A stretch of DNA of 64,000 nt from Faecalibacterium sp. (GCA_020025825.1 JAHHRL010000003.1:124001-188000); one strand, 5' to 3'. Numbered from the stretch's first letter, positions 50,197 to 59,701 are shown. Notes: generated by a model not told the origin, from the letters alone. Translations and numbers: made by a program.

Positions 50197-50964
50197 ATGG
50201 CAAAAATTGTTGTTGTTGCAAACCAAAAAGGCGGTGTAGGCAAAACTACTACTGCCGTTAATCTTTCTTCTTGTGTGGCTGCGCTGGGTAAAAAGGTTTT
50301 AATCATTGACCTTGACCCGCAGGGTAATACTACCAGCGGCTACGGCGTAACAAAGCGCAGTGTAGATGCAGGCGTGTACGAATTATTGATTGGAGAAGCA
50401 AAAGCGGAAGATGTTATCCGTAAAACAGAATTCCGTGCGGATTTGATTCCCTCCAATACACGTTTGGCAGGTGCTGCACTGGAATTAGTAGATGTTCCCG
50501 AGCGTCAGGCCTGCCTGCGCAAGGCATTGGCGCCCATTACGGATAAATATGATTTTATTTTTATCGATTGTCCGCCCAGTTTGGACCTGCTTACCTTAAA
50601 CGGTTTGTGTGCTTGTGACAGCGTTTTGATTCCGATTCAGTGCGAATATTACGCTTTGGAAGGCTTGAGCGAGCTGATGAGCACCCTGAAAACCGTTCGC
50701 AAAAAGTTTAATCCCTACTTAGATGTAGAAGGCGTTGTATTTACAATGTATTCCGGCCGCTTGAACCTGACAATTCAGGTAGTGGACCAAGTGAAAAAGT
50801 TCTTTGGCGATAAAGTGTACAAAACAACGATTCCTCGTACAGTTCGCTTGTCCGAAGCACCCAGCTACGGTCAGCCCATCAATTTTTATGAGCCGAACGG
50901 TAAAGGTACAGAGGCTTACGTGGATTTGGCATTGGAATTTGTGCATAACAACCGGAAACGATAA
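50197..50964 (+). CDS. soj: Chromosome partition ATPase Soj/ParA
   Basis: 255 residues. Deviant Walker A KGGVGKTTTAVNL (about 11-23), DLDPQGN (about 40-46), IDCPPSLDLLTLN Walker B region. ParA-type ATPases drive origin segregation with ParB and in Bacillus also act on DnaA. AAGGGAG precedes the start at 50197. parB follows after 21 bases. Confidence 0.96.
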   Translation: MAKIVVVANQKGGVGKTTTAVNLSSCVAALGKKVLIIDLDPQGNTTSGYGVTKRSVDAGVYELLIGEAKAEDVIRKTEFRADLIPSNTRLAGAALELVDVPERQACLRKALAPITDKYDFIFIDCPPSLDLLTLNGLCACDSVLIPIQCEYYALEGLSELMSTLKTVRKKFNPYLDVEGVVFTMYSGRLNLTIQVVDQVKKFFGDKVYKTTIPRTVRLSEAPSYGQPINFYEPNGKGTEAYVDLALEFVHNNRKR

Positions 50965-50985
50965 AAAGAGAGGAGGAAAGCCAGT

Positions 50986-51861
50986 ATGGCAAGAGGAAAA
51001 GGTGGTTTAGGCCGTGGCCTGGACAGCTTGTTTGAAGACGCTACCCCCAGTTCATCCGATAATGGTGTAGATACGCTGCCCCTGCGTGATATTGAACCGG
51101 ACCCGAATCAGCCCCGTAAAACTTTTACAGACGAAACTTTATACGAGCTTTCCGCTTCTATTGCGGAGCATGGCTTGTTACAGCCGATTGCAGTTCGTCC
51201 TCGTGTGCAGGGCGGATATGTCATCATCGCAGGCGAACGCCGTTGGCGTGCTGCCCGTATGGCAGGCTTAACCGAAGTCCCCGTTGTAATTAAGGACGTT
51301 ACAGACCAGCAGGCCATGGAATTGGCGCTGATTGAAAACTTGCAGCGTGAGGATTTGGACCCTGTTGAGCAAGCTTTGGGCATTCAGGAATTGATGGAGC
51401 GCTGCAATTTGACGCAGGAAGTGGCTGCAACCCGTTTGGGTAAGAGCCGCTCCTCTTTAGCAAACAGTTTGCGCTTGTTGAATTTACCCTCAGAGGTATT
51501 GCAGCTGCTGAAAAACGGAGAAATCTCAACAGGCCACGCAAAGGTTATTTTGGGCTTACCTACGAAAGATTTACAGATTGAGGCCGCACAGTTGGTGGCA
51601 GATAATGACCTGAATGTGCGTCAAACCGAAGATTTGTGCAAAAAGCTGACAAAAGCTCCGAAACCGGAAAAACCGGAACAGTTCCGTCCGGCTTTGCCTA
51701 CAGAAGTGGAGCTGAGCCTGAAAGAGGTACTGGGCAACGAAGTAAAGGTTTCCTATAAAGAGGGAAAAGGCGCACTGACTGTGCATTTTTACTCCGATGA
51801 ACAATTGAAGGCATTTGCAAACCTGTTGGGTCGGTACGACAAAACAGGCGAAGAAAAATAA
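50986..51861 (+). CDS. parB: Chromosome partition protein ParB/Spo0J
   Basis: 291 residues. GLGRGLDSLF at the N-terminus (ParA-stimulating motif), CTPase domain with LSASIAEHGLLQPIAVR and AGERRWRAARMAGL, helix-turn-helix NLTQEVAATRLGKSRSSLANSLRLL, and C-terminal dimerisation region. It binds parS; three candidate sites lie within 3 kb. AGGAGG precedes the start. Confidence 0.97.
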   Translation: MARGKGGLGRGLDSLFEDATPSSSDNGVDTLPLRDIEPDPNQPRKTFTDETLYELSASIAEHGLLQPIAVRPRVQGGYVIIAGERRWRAARMAGLTEVPVVIKDVTDQQAMELALIENLQREDLDPVEQALGIQELMERCNLTQEVAATRLGKSRSSLANSLRLLNLPSEVLQLLKNGEISTGHAKVILGLPTKDLQIEAAQLVADNDLNVRQTEDLCKKLTKAPKPEKPEQFRPALPTEVELSLKEVLGNEVKVSYKEGKGALTVHFYSDEQLKAFANLLGRYDKTGEEK

Positions 51862-51904
51862 AACCGCTAAATAATAACGTATCAACGATAATTTGGAGGA
51901 AATT

Positions 51905-53230
51905 ATGCTGGATATCAAATTTGTCCGAGATAATGCGGACGCCGTTAAGGAAAATATTAAAAAGAAGTTTCAGGATGCAAAGCTGCCCCTGGTTGATGAA
52001 GTTATCGAGCTGGACGCAAAGCATCGTGCTATTTTGAAGGAAGCCGAAGCCCTGCGTGCAGAGCGTAATGCCCTGTCCAAGAGCATTGGTATGCTGATGG
52101 GCGCCGTTAAAAAGGCTGCAACCGAGGAAGAAAAGGCTGCTGCATTGGCTAAGGTTGAGGAAACCAAGGCAAAGGTTACCGCAGAGGCTGACCGCTTGAA
52201 GGAGCTGGAAACGGAGCAGGACCAGCTGGCTGCCCGCATTCAGGAAATCATGTACACTATCCCCAACATGATTGACCCCAGCGTGCCCATCGGCCCCGAT
52301 GACAGCTGCAACGTGGAAGTACAGCGTTTTGGCGAGGCTGTTGTGCCTGATTTTGAGATTCCTTATCACACCCAGATTATGGAGCGCTTCGACGGCATTG
52401 ATATGGATGCTGCCGGTCGTGTAGCAGGTAACGGCTTCTACTATCTGATGGGCGACATCGCTCGTCTGCACGAGGCTGTTCTGGCATACGCCCGTGACTT
52501 TATGATTGACGAAAAGGGCTTTACCTACGTGATTCCTCCCTTTATGATGCACGGTGATGTGGTCAAGGGCGTTATGAGCTTCCCCGAAATGGAGGCTATG
52601 ATGTACAAAATCGAAGGTGAGGACCTGTACCTGATCGGTACCAGTGAGCACACCATGATTGGCCGCTTCATCGACCAGACCCTGAACGAGGCTGACCTGC
52701 CCCAGACCCTGACCAGCTACAGCCCCTGCTTCCGTAAGGAAAAGGGTGCTCATGGTATTGAGGAGCGTGGCGTTTACCGTATCCACCAGTTTGAAAAGCA
52801 GGAAATGATTGTTGTCTGCAAGCCTGAAGACAGCATGGACTGGTATGAGAAGCTGTGGCGCAACGCTGTAGAGCTGTTCCGTAATCTGGAAATTCCTGTT
52901 CGCCAGCTAGAGTGCTGCTCCGGTGACTTGGCTGACCTGAAGGTAAAGAGCTGCGACATTGAGGCATGGAGTCCCCGCCAGCAGAAGTACTTTGAGGTTT
53001 GCAGCTGCTCCAATCTGGGCGATGCACAGGCTCGCCGCCTGAAGATTCGCATTAAGGGCGATGACGGCAAGACTTATCTGGCTCACACCCTGAACAACAC
53101 CTGTGTGGCACCTCCCCGTATGCTGATTGCATTCTTGGAGAACCACTTGCAGGCTGACGGCAGCGTTACCATTCCTAAGTGCTTGCAGCCTTATATGGGC
53201 GGCAAGGAAATCTTGGTGCCCAAGCACTAA
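51905..53230 (+). CDS. serS: Seryl-tRNA synthetase
   Basis: 441 residues, class II synthetase. N-terminal coiled-coil arm (about 30-105) that grips the tRNA; motif 2 FRKEKGAHGIEERGVYRIHQFEKQE (about 278-302); motif 3 NTCVAPPRMLIAFLENH near 398-414. The start follows GGAGG. The gap after parB is short and has no terminator, so it may be transcribed with soj-parB. Confidence 0.97.
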   Translation: MLDIKFVRDNADAVKENIKKKFQDAKLPLVDEVIELDAKHRAILKEAEALRAERNALSKSIGMLMGAVKKAATEEEKAAALAKVEETKAKVTAEADRLKELETEQDQLAARIQEIMYTIPNMIDPSVPIGPDDSCNVEVQRFGEAVVPDFEIPYHTQIMERFDGIDMDAAGRVAGNGFYYLMGDIARLHEAVLAYARDFMIDEKGFTYVIPPFMMHGDVVKGVMSFPEMEAMMYKIEGEDLYLIGTSEHTMIGRFIDQTLNEADLPQTLTSYSPCFRKEKGAHGIEERGVYRIHQFEKQEMIVVCKPEDSMDWYEKLWRNAVELFRNLEIPVRQLECCSGDLADLKVKSCDIEAWSPRQQKYFEVCSCSNLGDAQARRLKIRIKGDDGKTYLAHTLNNTCVAPPRMLIAFLENHLQADGSVTIPKCLQPYMGGKEILVPKH

Positions 53231-53252
53231 GCAATTTCCCCATATTGTATTG

Positions 53253-53292
53253 AAAAAAGCGGAAGCATCCAATTGGATGCTTCCGCTTTTTT
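53253..53292 (+). terminator. Bidirectional terminator after serS
   Basis: AAAAAAGCGGAAGCATCC pairs perfectly with its complement ending TTTTTT; shared with the converging gene at 53320. Confidence 0.95.
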
Positions 53293-53319
53293 ATTGTTGC
53301 GATATTTTATGGTGGCAAA

Positions 53320-54078
53320 TTACTTTGCCAGCCAGATATGATTTTCCTTATGGCCGGAGAAAGCTTGCTCCAGACGTGCCCATACCGCCGCCAGAGTTTC
53401 GGCAGGACGTACACGAATGCCGGCAGGACACTGCTCCACGCAGCGCATACAGCCAAGGCATCGGGATTGGTCCAGCTGTGTGGGGTCGGTGGCATCAATA
53501 GCGCCCACCGGGCAGGCGGCGGCGCACAAACCACAGTGGTTGCAGCTGCCATTTATCTGGGGGAAAATACCGTTGGGCTTGCGCTCCTTGTAGGGGCGGT
53601 TGCCGGGCATCTGAACAAAAGCAGGCATCGCTGCCGCAGCCTGAATTTGGCGTCCCATCTCTGCTAGTTGGGCTAGGTCGCTGGCATCCGGGCGGTTTGC
53701 GGCAACCTGAGGGAACAGGCTGTGCTCAGCCACGGCCTGTACACCGGCCATCGGTACAAAGTTTCGGGTTTGAGCTACGTCTGCCAGCTCAATCAGTGCA
53801 TCATCAATGGCACGGTTGCCATATACAGCAACCAGTGCACAGGGAGTGCCGTCGCCCTGCATGGCGGCAAAGCGTTCCACAGCCACAGCAGGGAAGCGGC
53901 CGCCGTAAACCGGCATACCCACCAGACACAGGTCATCCCGATTAAAATGATACTGGGAAAAATCGGCTCGTGCGTTGGTCAGGTCAATTTCCGTTACCGC
54001 AGAAAAACAAGCTGCCAGATTCTTCATCACTTTTTGGGTGCCGCCGGTGGGGCTGAAATATATCAAATATACAGACAT
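53320..54078 (-). CDS. Flavodoxin-like ferredoxin protein (EFR1 family)
   Basis: 252 residues. The N-terminal flavodoxin-like domain begins YLIYFSPTGGTQKVM (FMN phosphate loop, about 4-18). The C-terminal part carries two 4Fe-4S motifs, CNHCGLCAAACP (about 180-191) and CLGCMRCVEQCP (about 210-221). Such proteins shuttle electrons between FMN and iron-sulfur centres; the partner is unknown. The start at 54078 follows GGAGTACATCCC, and a near-consensus promoter lies upstream. Confidence 0.9.
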   Translation of the reverse strand: MSVYLIYFSPTGGTQKVMKNLAACFSAVTEIDLTNARADFSQYHFNRDDLCLVGMPVYGGRFPAVAVERFAAMQGDGTPCALVAVYGNRAIDDALIELADVAQTRNFVPMAGVQAVAEHSLFPQVAANRPDASDLAQLAEMGRQIQAAAAMPAFVQMPGNRPYKERKPNGIFPQINGSCNHCGLCAAACPVGAIDATDPTQLDQSRCLGCMRCVEQCPAGIRVRPAETLAAVWARLEQAFSGHKENHIWLAK

Positions 54079-54117
54079 GGGATGTACTCCTTTCAGGATA
54101 CAGAAACTACTGTATTC

Positions 54118-54147
54118 AGTATACGGCGGCAGCGGCAGAGCTGTCAA
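54118..54147 (-). promoter_or_regulatory. Promoter of the flavodoxin-ferredoxin gene
   Basis: TTGACA (54142-54147), 18 bases, TATACT (54118-54123) on the minus strand. Confidence 0.8.
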
Positions 54148-54257
54148 CAAAGCAGCAACAGAACGTCATATTTTGTGCTTACAGTACGCTGCGTATAGGG
54201 ATAGATTCGGTATTTTAAGAAGATGCAAAAAAAAGAGTAGAAATCTTCGAAAAATAC

Positions 54258-54286
54258 TTGACAACAAGGGATATATGGCCTATAAT
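54258..54286 (+). promoter_or_regulatory. Perfect consensus promoter of the tRNA-Met/tRNA-Glu pair
   Basis: TTGACA, 17 bases, TATAAT. Confidence 0.95.
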
Positions 54287-54316
54287 GATAAAGCGTTCTG
54301 CAAGACGTATAAATAT

Positions 54317-54393
54317 GGCGGTATAGCTCAGTTGGCTAGAGCACTCGGTTCATACCCGATTTGTCATTGGTTCAAATCCGATTACCGCTACCA
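54317..54393 (+). tRNA. tRNA-Met (anticodon CAT, elongator type)
   Basis: 77 bases with encoded CCA. Acceptor GGCGGTA/TACCGCT (G1-U72 wobble), D arm GCTC/GAGC, loop TTCATAC, T loop TTCAAAT. The paired 1-72 position excludes initiator tRNA. CAT-type tRNA-Ile with lysidine cannot be fully excluded. Confidence 0.93.
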
Positions 54394-54482
54394 AAGCACA
54401 GGGTTTTGCGTAAAAAGTGGGTATTCCCCGCAATCGCGGAGAAGGAGATAACAAAGCTTTTTGGCGGAATCCTGTTTTTTAA

Positions 54483-54557
54483 GGCCCGTTGGTCAAGCGG
54501 TTAAGACACGGCCCTTTCACGGCTGTAACATGGGTTCGATTCCCGTACGGGTCACCA
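54483..54557 (+). tRNA. tRNA-Glu (anticodon TTC)
   Basis: 75 bases with encoded CCA. Acceptor GGCCCGT/ACGGGTC, anticodon loop CTTTCAC, T loop TTCGATT. Shares the promoter of tRNA-Met. Confidence 0.95.
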
Positions 54558-54597
54558 AAAATAAGAGCACACCATTCGGTGTGCTCTTATTTTTTTG
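54558..54597 (+). terminator. Terminator of the tRNA pair
   Basis: AATAAGAGCACACC pairs with GGTGTGCTCTTATT, then seven T. Confidence 0.93.
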
Positions 54598-54965
54598 TTT
54601 GCAGCGCCTGTAGAGGACAGTGCATACAGCGGTAACAAAAACAATATACATTGCTTATAGGGCGTGTTTTCCACCGGAAACAACCTATTTGTGGAAAAGA
54701 AAATGGAAAACTGCCCCGCAAATGGCATAAAAACAGAGAAATGCATCGTTTTTTGCATATTTACCTGAAAAATGGCTGTTTCAGGGGTTTTACACCGGGG
54801 TTTTTACCTCGATTGTGGAAAACTCGGTGGAAAGTGTGAGAAGTTTTGGGGTAAAACTTTGTCGAAGAAGAAAAAACTGGGCAAATGTGATGGTTTTTCG
54901 GCATATTTTTGGATAAAGCGCAGTGGAATACATTTTCCACCATGGGGGAAAACTCGGTGGAAAAA
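54598..54965. other. Gene-free region with DnaA-box-like repeats
   Basis: Two full matches to TTWTNCACA on the minus strand (54690-54698 and 54814-54822) and several one-off copies (54667, 54934, 54956). A 17-base direct repeat, GGAAAACTCGGTGGAAA, occurs at 54817-54833 and 54947-54963. No gene with a ribosome binding site. It resembles the region at 18.8-19.6 kb. Confidence 0.55.
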
Positions 54966-55010
54966 GAGAAAAACGCAGAACGCACCGTTTAATGGCACGT
55001 TCTGCGTTTT
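54966..55010 (-). terminator. Terminator of the HAD phosphatase gene
   Basis: AAAACGCAGAACGTGCC pairs with GGTGCGTTCTGCGTTTT on the minus strand. Confidence 0.9.
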
Positions 55011-55011
55011 G

Positions 55012-55665
55012 TCATTTACCTAAAATGAGTGCTTGCAGCTCTGCTGCGTTGGATGCCAGATACGTTGCACCGGCACGTGTAAGCTCGTCCGCATCACGGA
55101 AGCCCCACAACACACCGCAGCTGTCCATACCTGCATTGTAAGCGGTTTGAATATCAACATCGCTGTCGCCTACGTACAAAGTTTCCTCGGGCGAAGCACC
55201 CAGCTCTTCCAAAATGGGGAATAATCCATCGGGAGCCGGCTTAGGAGCAATACCAGGCTGGTTGCCGCGTGCAATCACAAAGATGTTGCCAAAATACTGG
55301 TGGATAATATCGGCAACCATGTAGTCGGGCTTGTTGGAGTACACAGCGCAAGGAATGTTGGCACGACGCAGCTCATTCAGCAAATCCAAAATGCCGGGGT
55401 ACGGCTGGGTTTTGTCCGACTTATGGGCTGCATAACGTGCACAAAATTGTGCCAGAGTGCCGGCCATGTCGGTGGGGGTTCGTGCAGATTCCGGGCTGAA
55501 ACGCTCGCACAGCGCAGGTGCACCGTTACCTACCATTTTTTTGTAGCTTTCCAGCGAGTGGGTGGGCCAGCCGTTTGTAGTGCAAACCCAGTTACTTGCG
55601 TTAGCTAAATCTTCCAGTGTGTTCAGCAAGGTGCCGTCCAAATCAAAAATAACATAACGATACAT
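55012..55665 (-). CDS. HAD-superfamily phosphatase, phosphoglycolate phosphatase-like
   Basis: 217 residues. Nucleophile motif FDLDGTLLNT (7-16), SNKPD (about 109-113), KPAPDGL (about 143-149) and YVGDSDVDIQTA (about 163-174) make a complete HAD set with the four-helix cap of the Gph/PGMB group. The substrate cannot be fixed from sequence; phosphoglycolate or pyrophosphate are typical. Monocistronic. Confidence 0.9.
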   Translation of the reverse strand: MYRYVIFDLDGTLLNTLEDLANASNWVCTTNGWPTHSLESYKKMVGNGAPALCERFSPESARTPTDMAGTLAQFCARYAAHKSDKTQPYPGILDLLNELRRANIPCAVYSNKPDYMVADIIHQYFGNIFVIARGNQPGIAPKPAPDGLFPILEELGASPEETLYVGDSDVDIQTAYNAGMDSCGVLWGFRDADELTRAGATYLASNAAELQALILGK

Positions 55666-55782
55666 AAGACAACCTCATCAAAAAGGAAAATATATAAACA
55701 TCTCTTTTAAGTGTAGCAGACTTTGCAGATGGAAACAAGCAACAAATATGAACAAATGCCTAGATTTGCCATAAAAACCGAA

Positions 55783-56193
55783 TTATCGGTTGCGGCACCA
55801 GTCCAAAAGCAACTGCGTATCTTTGTAGGATAAGCCGGGCAGAAAAACCGAGCCCCTATATGTGAAAATAATCAGCACACGACAGCCGGCAAGCCGTAAA
55901 AACGGGGTAGCAAAACAAAATGCGCTTGTAACCGTACGGTGCCGTACAATGCGTACAGTATCAAAAACCTTTCCGCCGTAAAAAGTAATGGCACCCGGTG
56001 TGACCTCGATTTTACGTGCAGTCCAAAACCAGATGGCTAATGCGGCGGCAAGGCCCATTACCAGCATGACAAACGCAGTGGTAAAAGCATCGAAACTGAC
56101 CGAAACCATGGAAAGCAGGGCGCCGGCAACAAAGCTTGCACAGCATAAAATACAGCGTGCAGCCTTGGGAAAGGTGATAGGGGTCTGTGACAT
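55783..56193 (-). CDS. Small membrane protein with bacterial PH domain
   Basis: 136 residues. Two adjacent hydrophobic segments (about 13-31 and 37-57) form a hairpin in the membrane. They are followed by a beta-rich region (ARKIEVTPGAITFYGGKVFDTVRIVRH...) that resembles the bPH_2/YdbS-type PH-like domain. Function unknown. Start 56193 follows AAAGGAG. It is read toward the HAD gene but spaced 117 bases from it. Confidence 0.75.
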   Translation of the reverse strand: MSQTPITFPKAARCILCCASFVAGALLSMVSVSFDAFTTAFVMLVMGLAAALAIWFWTARKIEVTPGAITFYGGKVFDTVRIVRHRTVTSAFCFATPFLRLAGCRVLIIFTYRGSVFLPGLSYKDTQLLLDWCRNR

Positions 56194-56267
56194 AAAAGTA
56201 GGCTCCTTTCTAAACAAACAACCGGAAAAGAAAATAACAAAAACAGGATACAGTGACGTGCTTTTAT

Positions 56268-56275
56268 GCTATACT
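56268..56275 (+). promoter_or_regulatory. Extended -10 promoter upstream of uppP
   Basis: GCTATACT with a preceding TG; leader about 105 bases; -35 unclear. Confidence 0.45.
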
Positions 56276-56384
56276 TTACAATGGATATTTATGGAGTAGG
56301 TGAAAGTAGATATAAAACAGGATTATTTTTTCCTATTATACCATAAAGATACCCTGATGGGTTTATTACTAAGGAGGCTAGCGT

Positions 56385-57218
56385 ATGTTAGATATTTTGA
56401 AAGCTATCATTTACGGCGTTATTGAGGGCATTACCGAATGGCTGCCTGTTTCCAGCACAGGTCATATGATTTTGGCGGAGCAGGTAATGCATTTTTCCTT
56501 CAGCGATGCATTTATGGAAATGTTCCGTGTGGTAATTCAGCTGGGCGCAATTTTGGCAGTTGTTGTTATCTTCTGGAACAAGCTGTGGCCCTTTGCCCGC
56601 AACCGTAAGGGTAAGGTTGTGGCAGTTGTGCCTATTTGGCGCTTGTGGGCAAAGATTGTGGTGGCCAGCATCCCCGCTGCAACCTGTTTGCTGATTGACG
56701 ACTGGATTGACGAGCATTTTTACAATTTCTATACCGTGGCATGTATGCTGATTGTATACGGCGTGCTGTTCCTGATTATTGAAAACAGAGGCCTTGTCCA
56801 GCCCAAGCTGCAAAATGTTTCTCAGATTACTTACCGTGACGCACTGATTATCGGCCTGTGGCAGATGCTTGCCGTTATCCCGGGTACTTCCCGCAGCGGT
56901 GCAACCATTGTCGGCGGCTTGCTGCTGGGCTTATCCCGTGCTTGTGTTGCAGAGTTTACCTTCTATCTGGCAATTCCGGCCATGGTTGGTGCTTCCGGCT
57001 TTAAGCTGCTCAAGTTTATGCTGGCAGGCAATGCAATTACCGGCGCAGAGATGGGCGCTTTGGCAGTTGGCTGCGTAGTAGCATTTGCAGTAAGTATGTT
57101 TGCCATTCGTTTCCTGATGAACTTTGTAAAACGTCACAACTTTAAGGCGTTTGGATACTACCGTATCGTTTTGGGTATTGTGGTTTTGCTGGCAGCAGCA
57201 GCCACTGCCTTGGCTTAA
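56385..57218 (+). CDS. uppP: Undecaprenyl-diphosphatase (BacA/UppP)
   Basis: Recycles the lipid carrier undecaprenyl pyrophosphate for cell-wall synthesis; confers bacitracin tolerance when abundant. 277 residues, multi-pass. Both active-site motifs are present: EGITEWLPVSSTGHMIL (14-30) and PGTSRSGATIVGGLLLG (about 168-184). AAGGAGG precedes the start. Confidence 0.96.
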   Translation: MLDILKAIIYGVIEGITEWLPVSSTGHMILAEQVMHFSFSDAFMEMFRVVIQLGAILAVVVIFWNKLWPFARNRKGKVVAVVPIWRLWAKIVVASIPAATCLLIDDWIDEHFYNFYTVACMLIVYGVLFLIIENRGLVQPKLQNVSQITYRDALIIGLWQMLAVIPGTSRSGATIVGGLLLGLSRACVAEFTFYLAIPAMVGASGFKLLKFMLAGNAITGAEMGALAVGCVVAFAVSMFAIRFLMNFVKRHNFKAFGYYRIVLGIVVLLAAAATALA

Positions 57219-57249
57219 AGGGATAAAGCAAGTATAAAGGAGCATGGAT

Positions 57250-58371
57250 ATGGAAAAATCTACGGTTTACTACACAGACTTCCGCTGCCCGGTTGGCACC
57301 AGCCAGCTGGATAAGCTGAAAAAGCTGTGCAAGGCTGCCGGCATTGGCACCTTGGACATGGACGGAAAATTTGTAGCCATCAAGATGCACTTTGGTGAAC
57401 TGGGCAATATGGCATTTTTGCGCCCGAACTACGCAAAGGTAGTGGCAGACCTGTGCAAGGAACAGGGCGGTATGCCGTTTTTAACGGACTGCAATACCTT
57501 GTATCCGGGCAGCCGTAAAAATGCTCTGGAGCATTTGGACTGTGCAAATATGAACGGATTTAACACGGTAACCACCGGCTGCCAGATTTTAATCGGCGAT
57601 GGCCTGCGTGGTACCGATGAGGTAGAAGTTCCTGTAGTAAACGGCGAGTATTGCAAAACGGCTAAAATCGGCCGTGCCATTATGGATGCCGATGTGTTTA
57701 TCAGCCTGAGCCACTTTAAGGGGCACGAGTCCACAGGCTTTGGCGGCGCCATTAAAAATATCGGTATGGGCTGCGGCAGCCGTGCCGGTAAAATGGAGCA
57801 GCATAAGGACGGCAAGCCGATGGTTGACACAAGCTTGTGCCGTGGCTGTGGCCGCTGTGCACGCGAGTGCGGCAGTGATGCAATCTCCTACGTAGATAAA
57901 AAGGCTGTGATTGATAACGACCTGTGCAAGGGCTGCGGCCGCTGCATTGGTGCTTGCAGCTTTGACGCAATTTATAATCCCACCAATGCAAGCAACGAGC
58001 TGCTGGACCGCCGCATGGCAGAGTATGCACAGGCAGTTTGCTACGGCCGCCCCTGCTTCCACATTGCGCTGGTGCAGGACATCAGCCCCAACTGCGACTG
58101 CCACGGTGAAAACGATGCGCCCATTCTGCCGGACATTGGTATGTTTGCAAGCATGGACCCGGTTGCACTGGACCAGGCTTGCGTAGATGCCTGCTTGCAG
58201 GCAGCGCCGATGCCTAAGAGCCTGCTGGGTGAAAATCTTGCCAAGCCGGGCTGGAAATGCTACGGTGACCACTTTAAGGATGCGCACCCCAATGTGGAGT
58301 GGAAGGCAACACTGGAGCAGGCCGAAAAAATTGGTTTGGGCAGCCGTGAGTATGTGCTGAAAAAGGTTTAA
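57250..58371 (+). CDS. DUF362 protein with two 4Fe-4S centres
   Basis: 373 residues. Residues 1-180 are the DUF362 domain (KMHFGELGNMAFLRP; SLSHFKGHESTGFGGAIKNIGMG). Two ferredoxin motifs follow, CRGCGRCARECG (about 195-206) and CKGCGRCIGACS (about 224-235); the first lacks the usual Pro after the last Cys. A further DUF362 part closes the protein. Role unknown; likely redox. The ATG at 57244 is too close to AAGGAG, so 57250 is taken. M18 aminopeptidase follows by 21 bases. Confidence 0.9.
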   Translation: MEKSTVYYTDFRCPVGTSQLDKLKKLCKAAGIGTLDMDGKFVAIKMHFGELGNMAFLRPNYAKVVADLCKEQGGMPFLTDCNTLYPGSRKNALEHLDCANMNGFNTVTTGCQILIGDGLRGTDEVEVPVVNGEYCKTAKIGRAIMDADVFISLSHFKGHESTGFGGAIKNIGMGCGSRAGKMEQHKDGKPMVDTSLCRGCGRCARECGSDAISYVDKKAVIDNDLCKGCGRCIGACSFDAIYNPTNASNELLDRRMAEYAQAVCYGRPCFHIALVQDISPNCDCHGENDAPILPDIGMFASMDPVALDQACVDACLQAAPMPKSLLGENLAKPGWKCYGDHFKDAHPNVEWKATLEQAEKIGLGSREYVLKKV

Positions 58372-58392
58372 TACAAAGGAAGGAATAGCAAA

Positions 58393-59679
58393 ATGGAAAG
58401 CATGCTGAAAGGTTGTTTGGAATATTTAGACGCAGGCGTAAGCCCGTTCCACGCAGTAGAAGCTTCGGCTAAGCTGCTGGATCAGGCCGGTTTTACCCGT
58501 TTGGAGGAGAGCCAGCCCTGGAATCTTGTAAAAGGCGGCAAGTATTATACTACCCGTAATGGTTCTTCCCTGATTGCATGGCGTATGCCGCAGGAAGAAC
58601 TGGGTGGCTGGCGTGGTGCTGCTGCCCATAGCGACAGCCCTACTTACCGTATTACTGCTACTAAGGTAGAGGACCCTCGTTACGCACGTGCACGTGTAGA
58701 GGGCTACGGCGGTATGCGTTCTTCCACTTGGCTGGACCGCCCCCTGACAATGGCAGGCCGTGTTTTGGTCCGCACCGAAAACGGTGTGGAAACCCGTCTG
58801 GTTTGCCCCGATAAGGATTTGCTGTGCATTCCTTCTGTGTGTGTCCACTTTGACCGTGAAGGCGTAAAGGGCGGCCCGCTGAACGTTGCAACCGACCTGC
58901 AGCCCATTTTTGGCAACAGCGGTGCGGACCCTGCTGCTGAAATTGCAGGCGAGGGCGAAGTGCTGGAGTATGATTTGGTTTTGGTTACCCGCCAAAAGGC
59001 AGTTACCGTTGGTATGCAGCAGGAGCTGCTGATGTCCCCCCGCATTGACGATTTGGGCGCAGCTTATGCTACCTTGCAGGGCTTTTTAGCAGGCAAGGGC
59101 GCAAAGGACCGTGGTGACGTGTGGTGCCTGTTTGATAACGAAGAAGTAGGCAGTGGTACCCGTCAGGGTGCTTTGGGCAACTTCCTGCCCAGCGTGCTGG
59201 CACGTGCCGAGCAGGCTTTGGGTATTACCCCGGAGCAGCACATTTGTGCACAGACCAATACCCTGATGCTGAGTGCAGACAATGCACACGCAACCCACCC
59301 CAACCACCCCGAACTGAGCGATGCTGCACATCCGGTAGCACTGAACGGCGGCGTGGTAATTAAGTACAACGCAAGCCAGAAGTACACCACCAGCGCATTG
59401 ACCGGCGCACTGTTCAGTGAAATTTGCCGCCGTGCCGATGTACCGGTGCAGCCTTTCTACAACCGCCCCGATATGCCGGGCGGCAGCACCCTGGGCAACC
59501 TGCTCAGCTGGCAAAGCAGTGTACCCATGGTGGACATCGGTATGCCCCAGCTGGCAATGCACTCCGCTGTGGAAACCGCAGGCTGCGCAGACGTAGATTA
59601 CATGGCCAAGGCAGTGGCCGCATTCTATAATACTCGCCTGGCACAGCCCAGCGACGGCAACTGGACTATTACAGACTAA
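58393..59679 (+). CDS. apeB: M18-family aminopeptidase
   Basis: Cytosolic metallo-aminopeptidase, usually forming tetrahedral dodecamers. 428 residues. Metal ligands are visible: AAHSDSPTYRI (about 75-85), FDNEEVGSGTRQGA (about 244-257), SADNAHATHPNH (about 295-306) and the final His in MPQLAMHSAVET (near 398). AGGAAGGAATAGC precedes the start. Confidence 0.95.
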   Translation: MESMLKGCLEYLDAGVSPFHAVEASAKLLDQAGFTRLEESQPWNLVKGGKYYTTRNGSSLIAWRMPQEELGGWRGAAAHSDSPTYRITATKVEDPRYARARVEGYGGMRSSTWLDRPLTMAGRVLVRTENGVETRLVCPDKDLLCIPSVCVHFDREGVKGGPLNVATDLQPIFGNSGADPAAEIAGEGEVLEYDLVLVTRQKAVTVGMQQELLMSPRIDDLGAAYATLQGFLAGKGAKDRGDVWCLFDNEEVGSGTRQGALGNFLPSVLARAEQALGITPEQHICAQTNTLMLSADNAHATHPNHPELSDAAHPVALNGGVVIKYNASQKYTTSALTGALFSEICRRADVPVQPFYNRPDMPGGSTLGNLLSWQSSVPMVDIGMPQLAMHSAVETAGCADVDYMAKAVAAFYNTRLAQPSDGNWTITD

Positions 59680-59701
59680 TATAAGGAAAGGACACCGCTC
59701 C

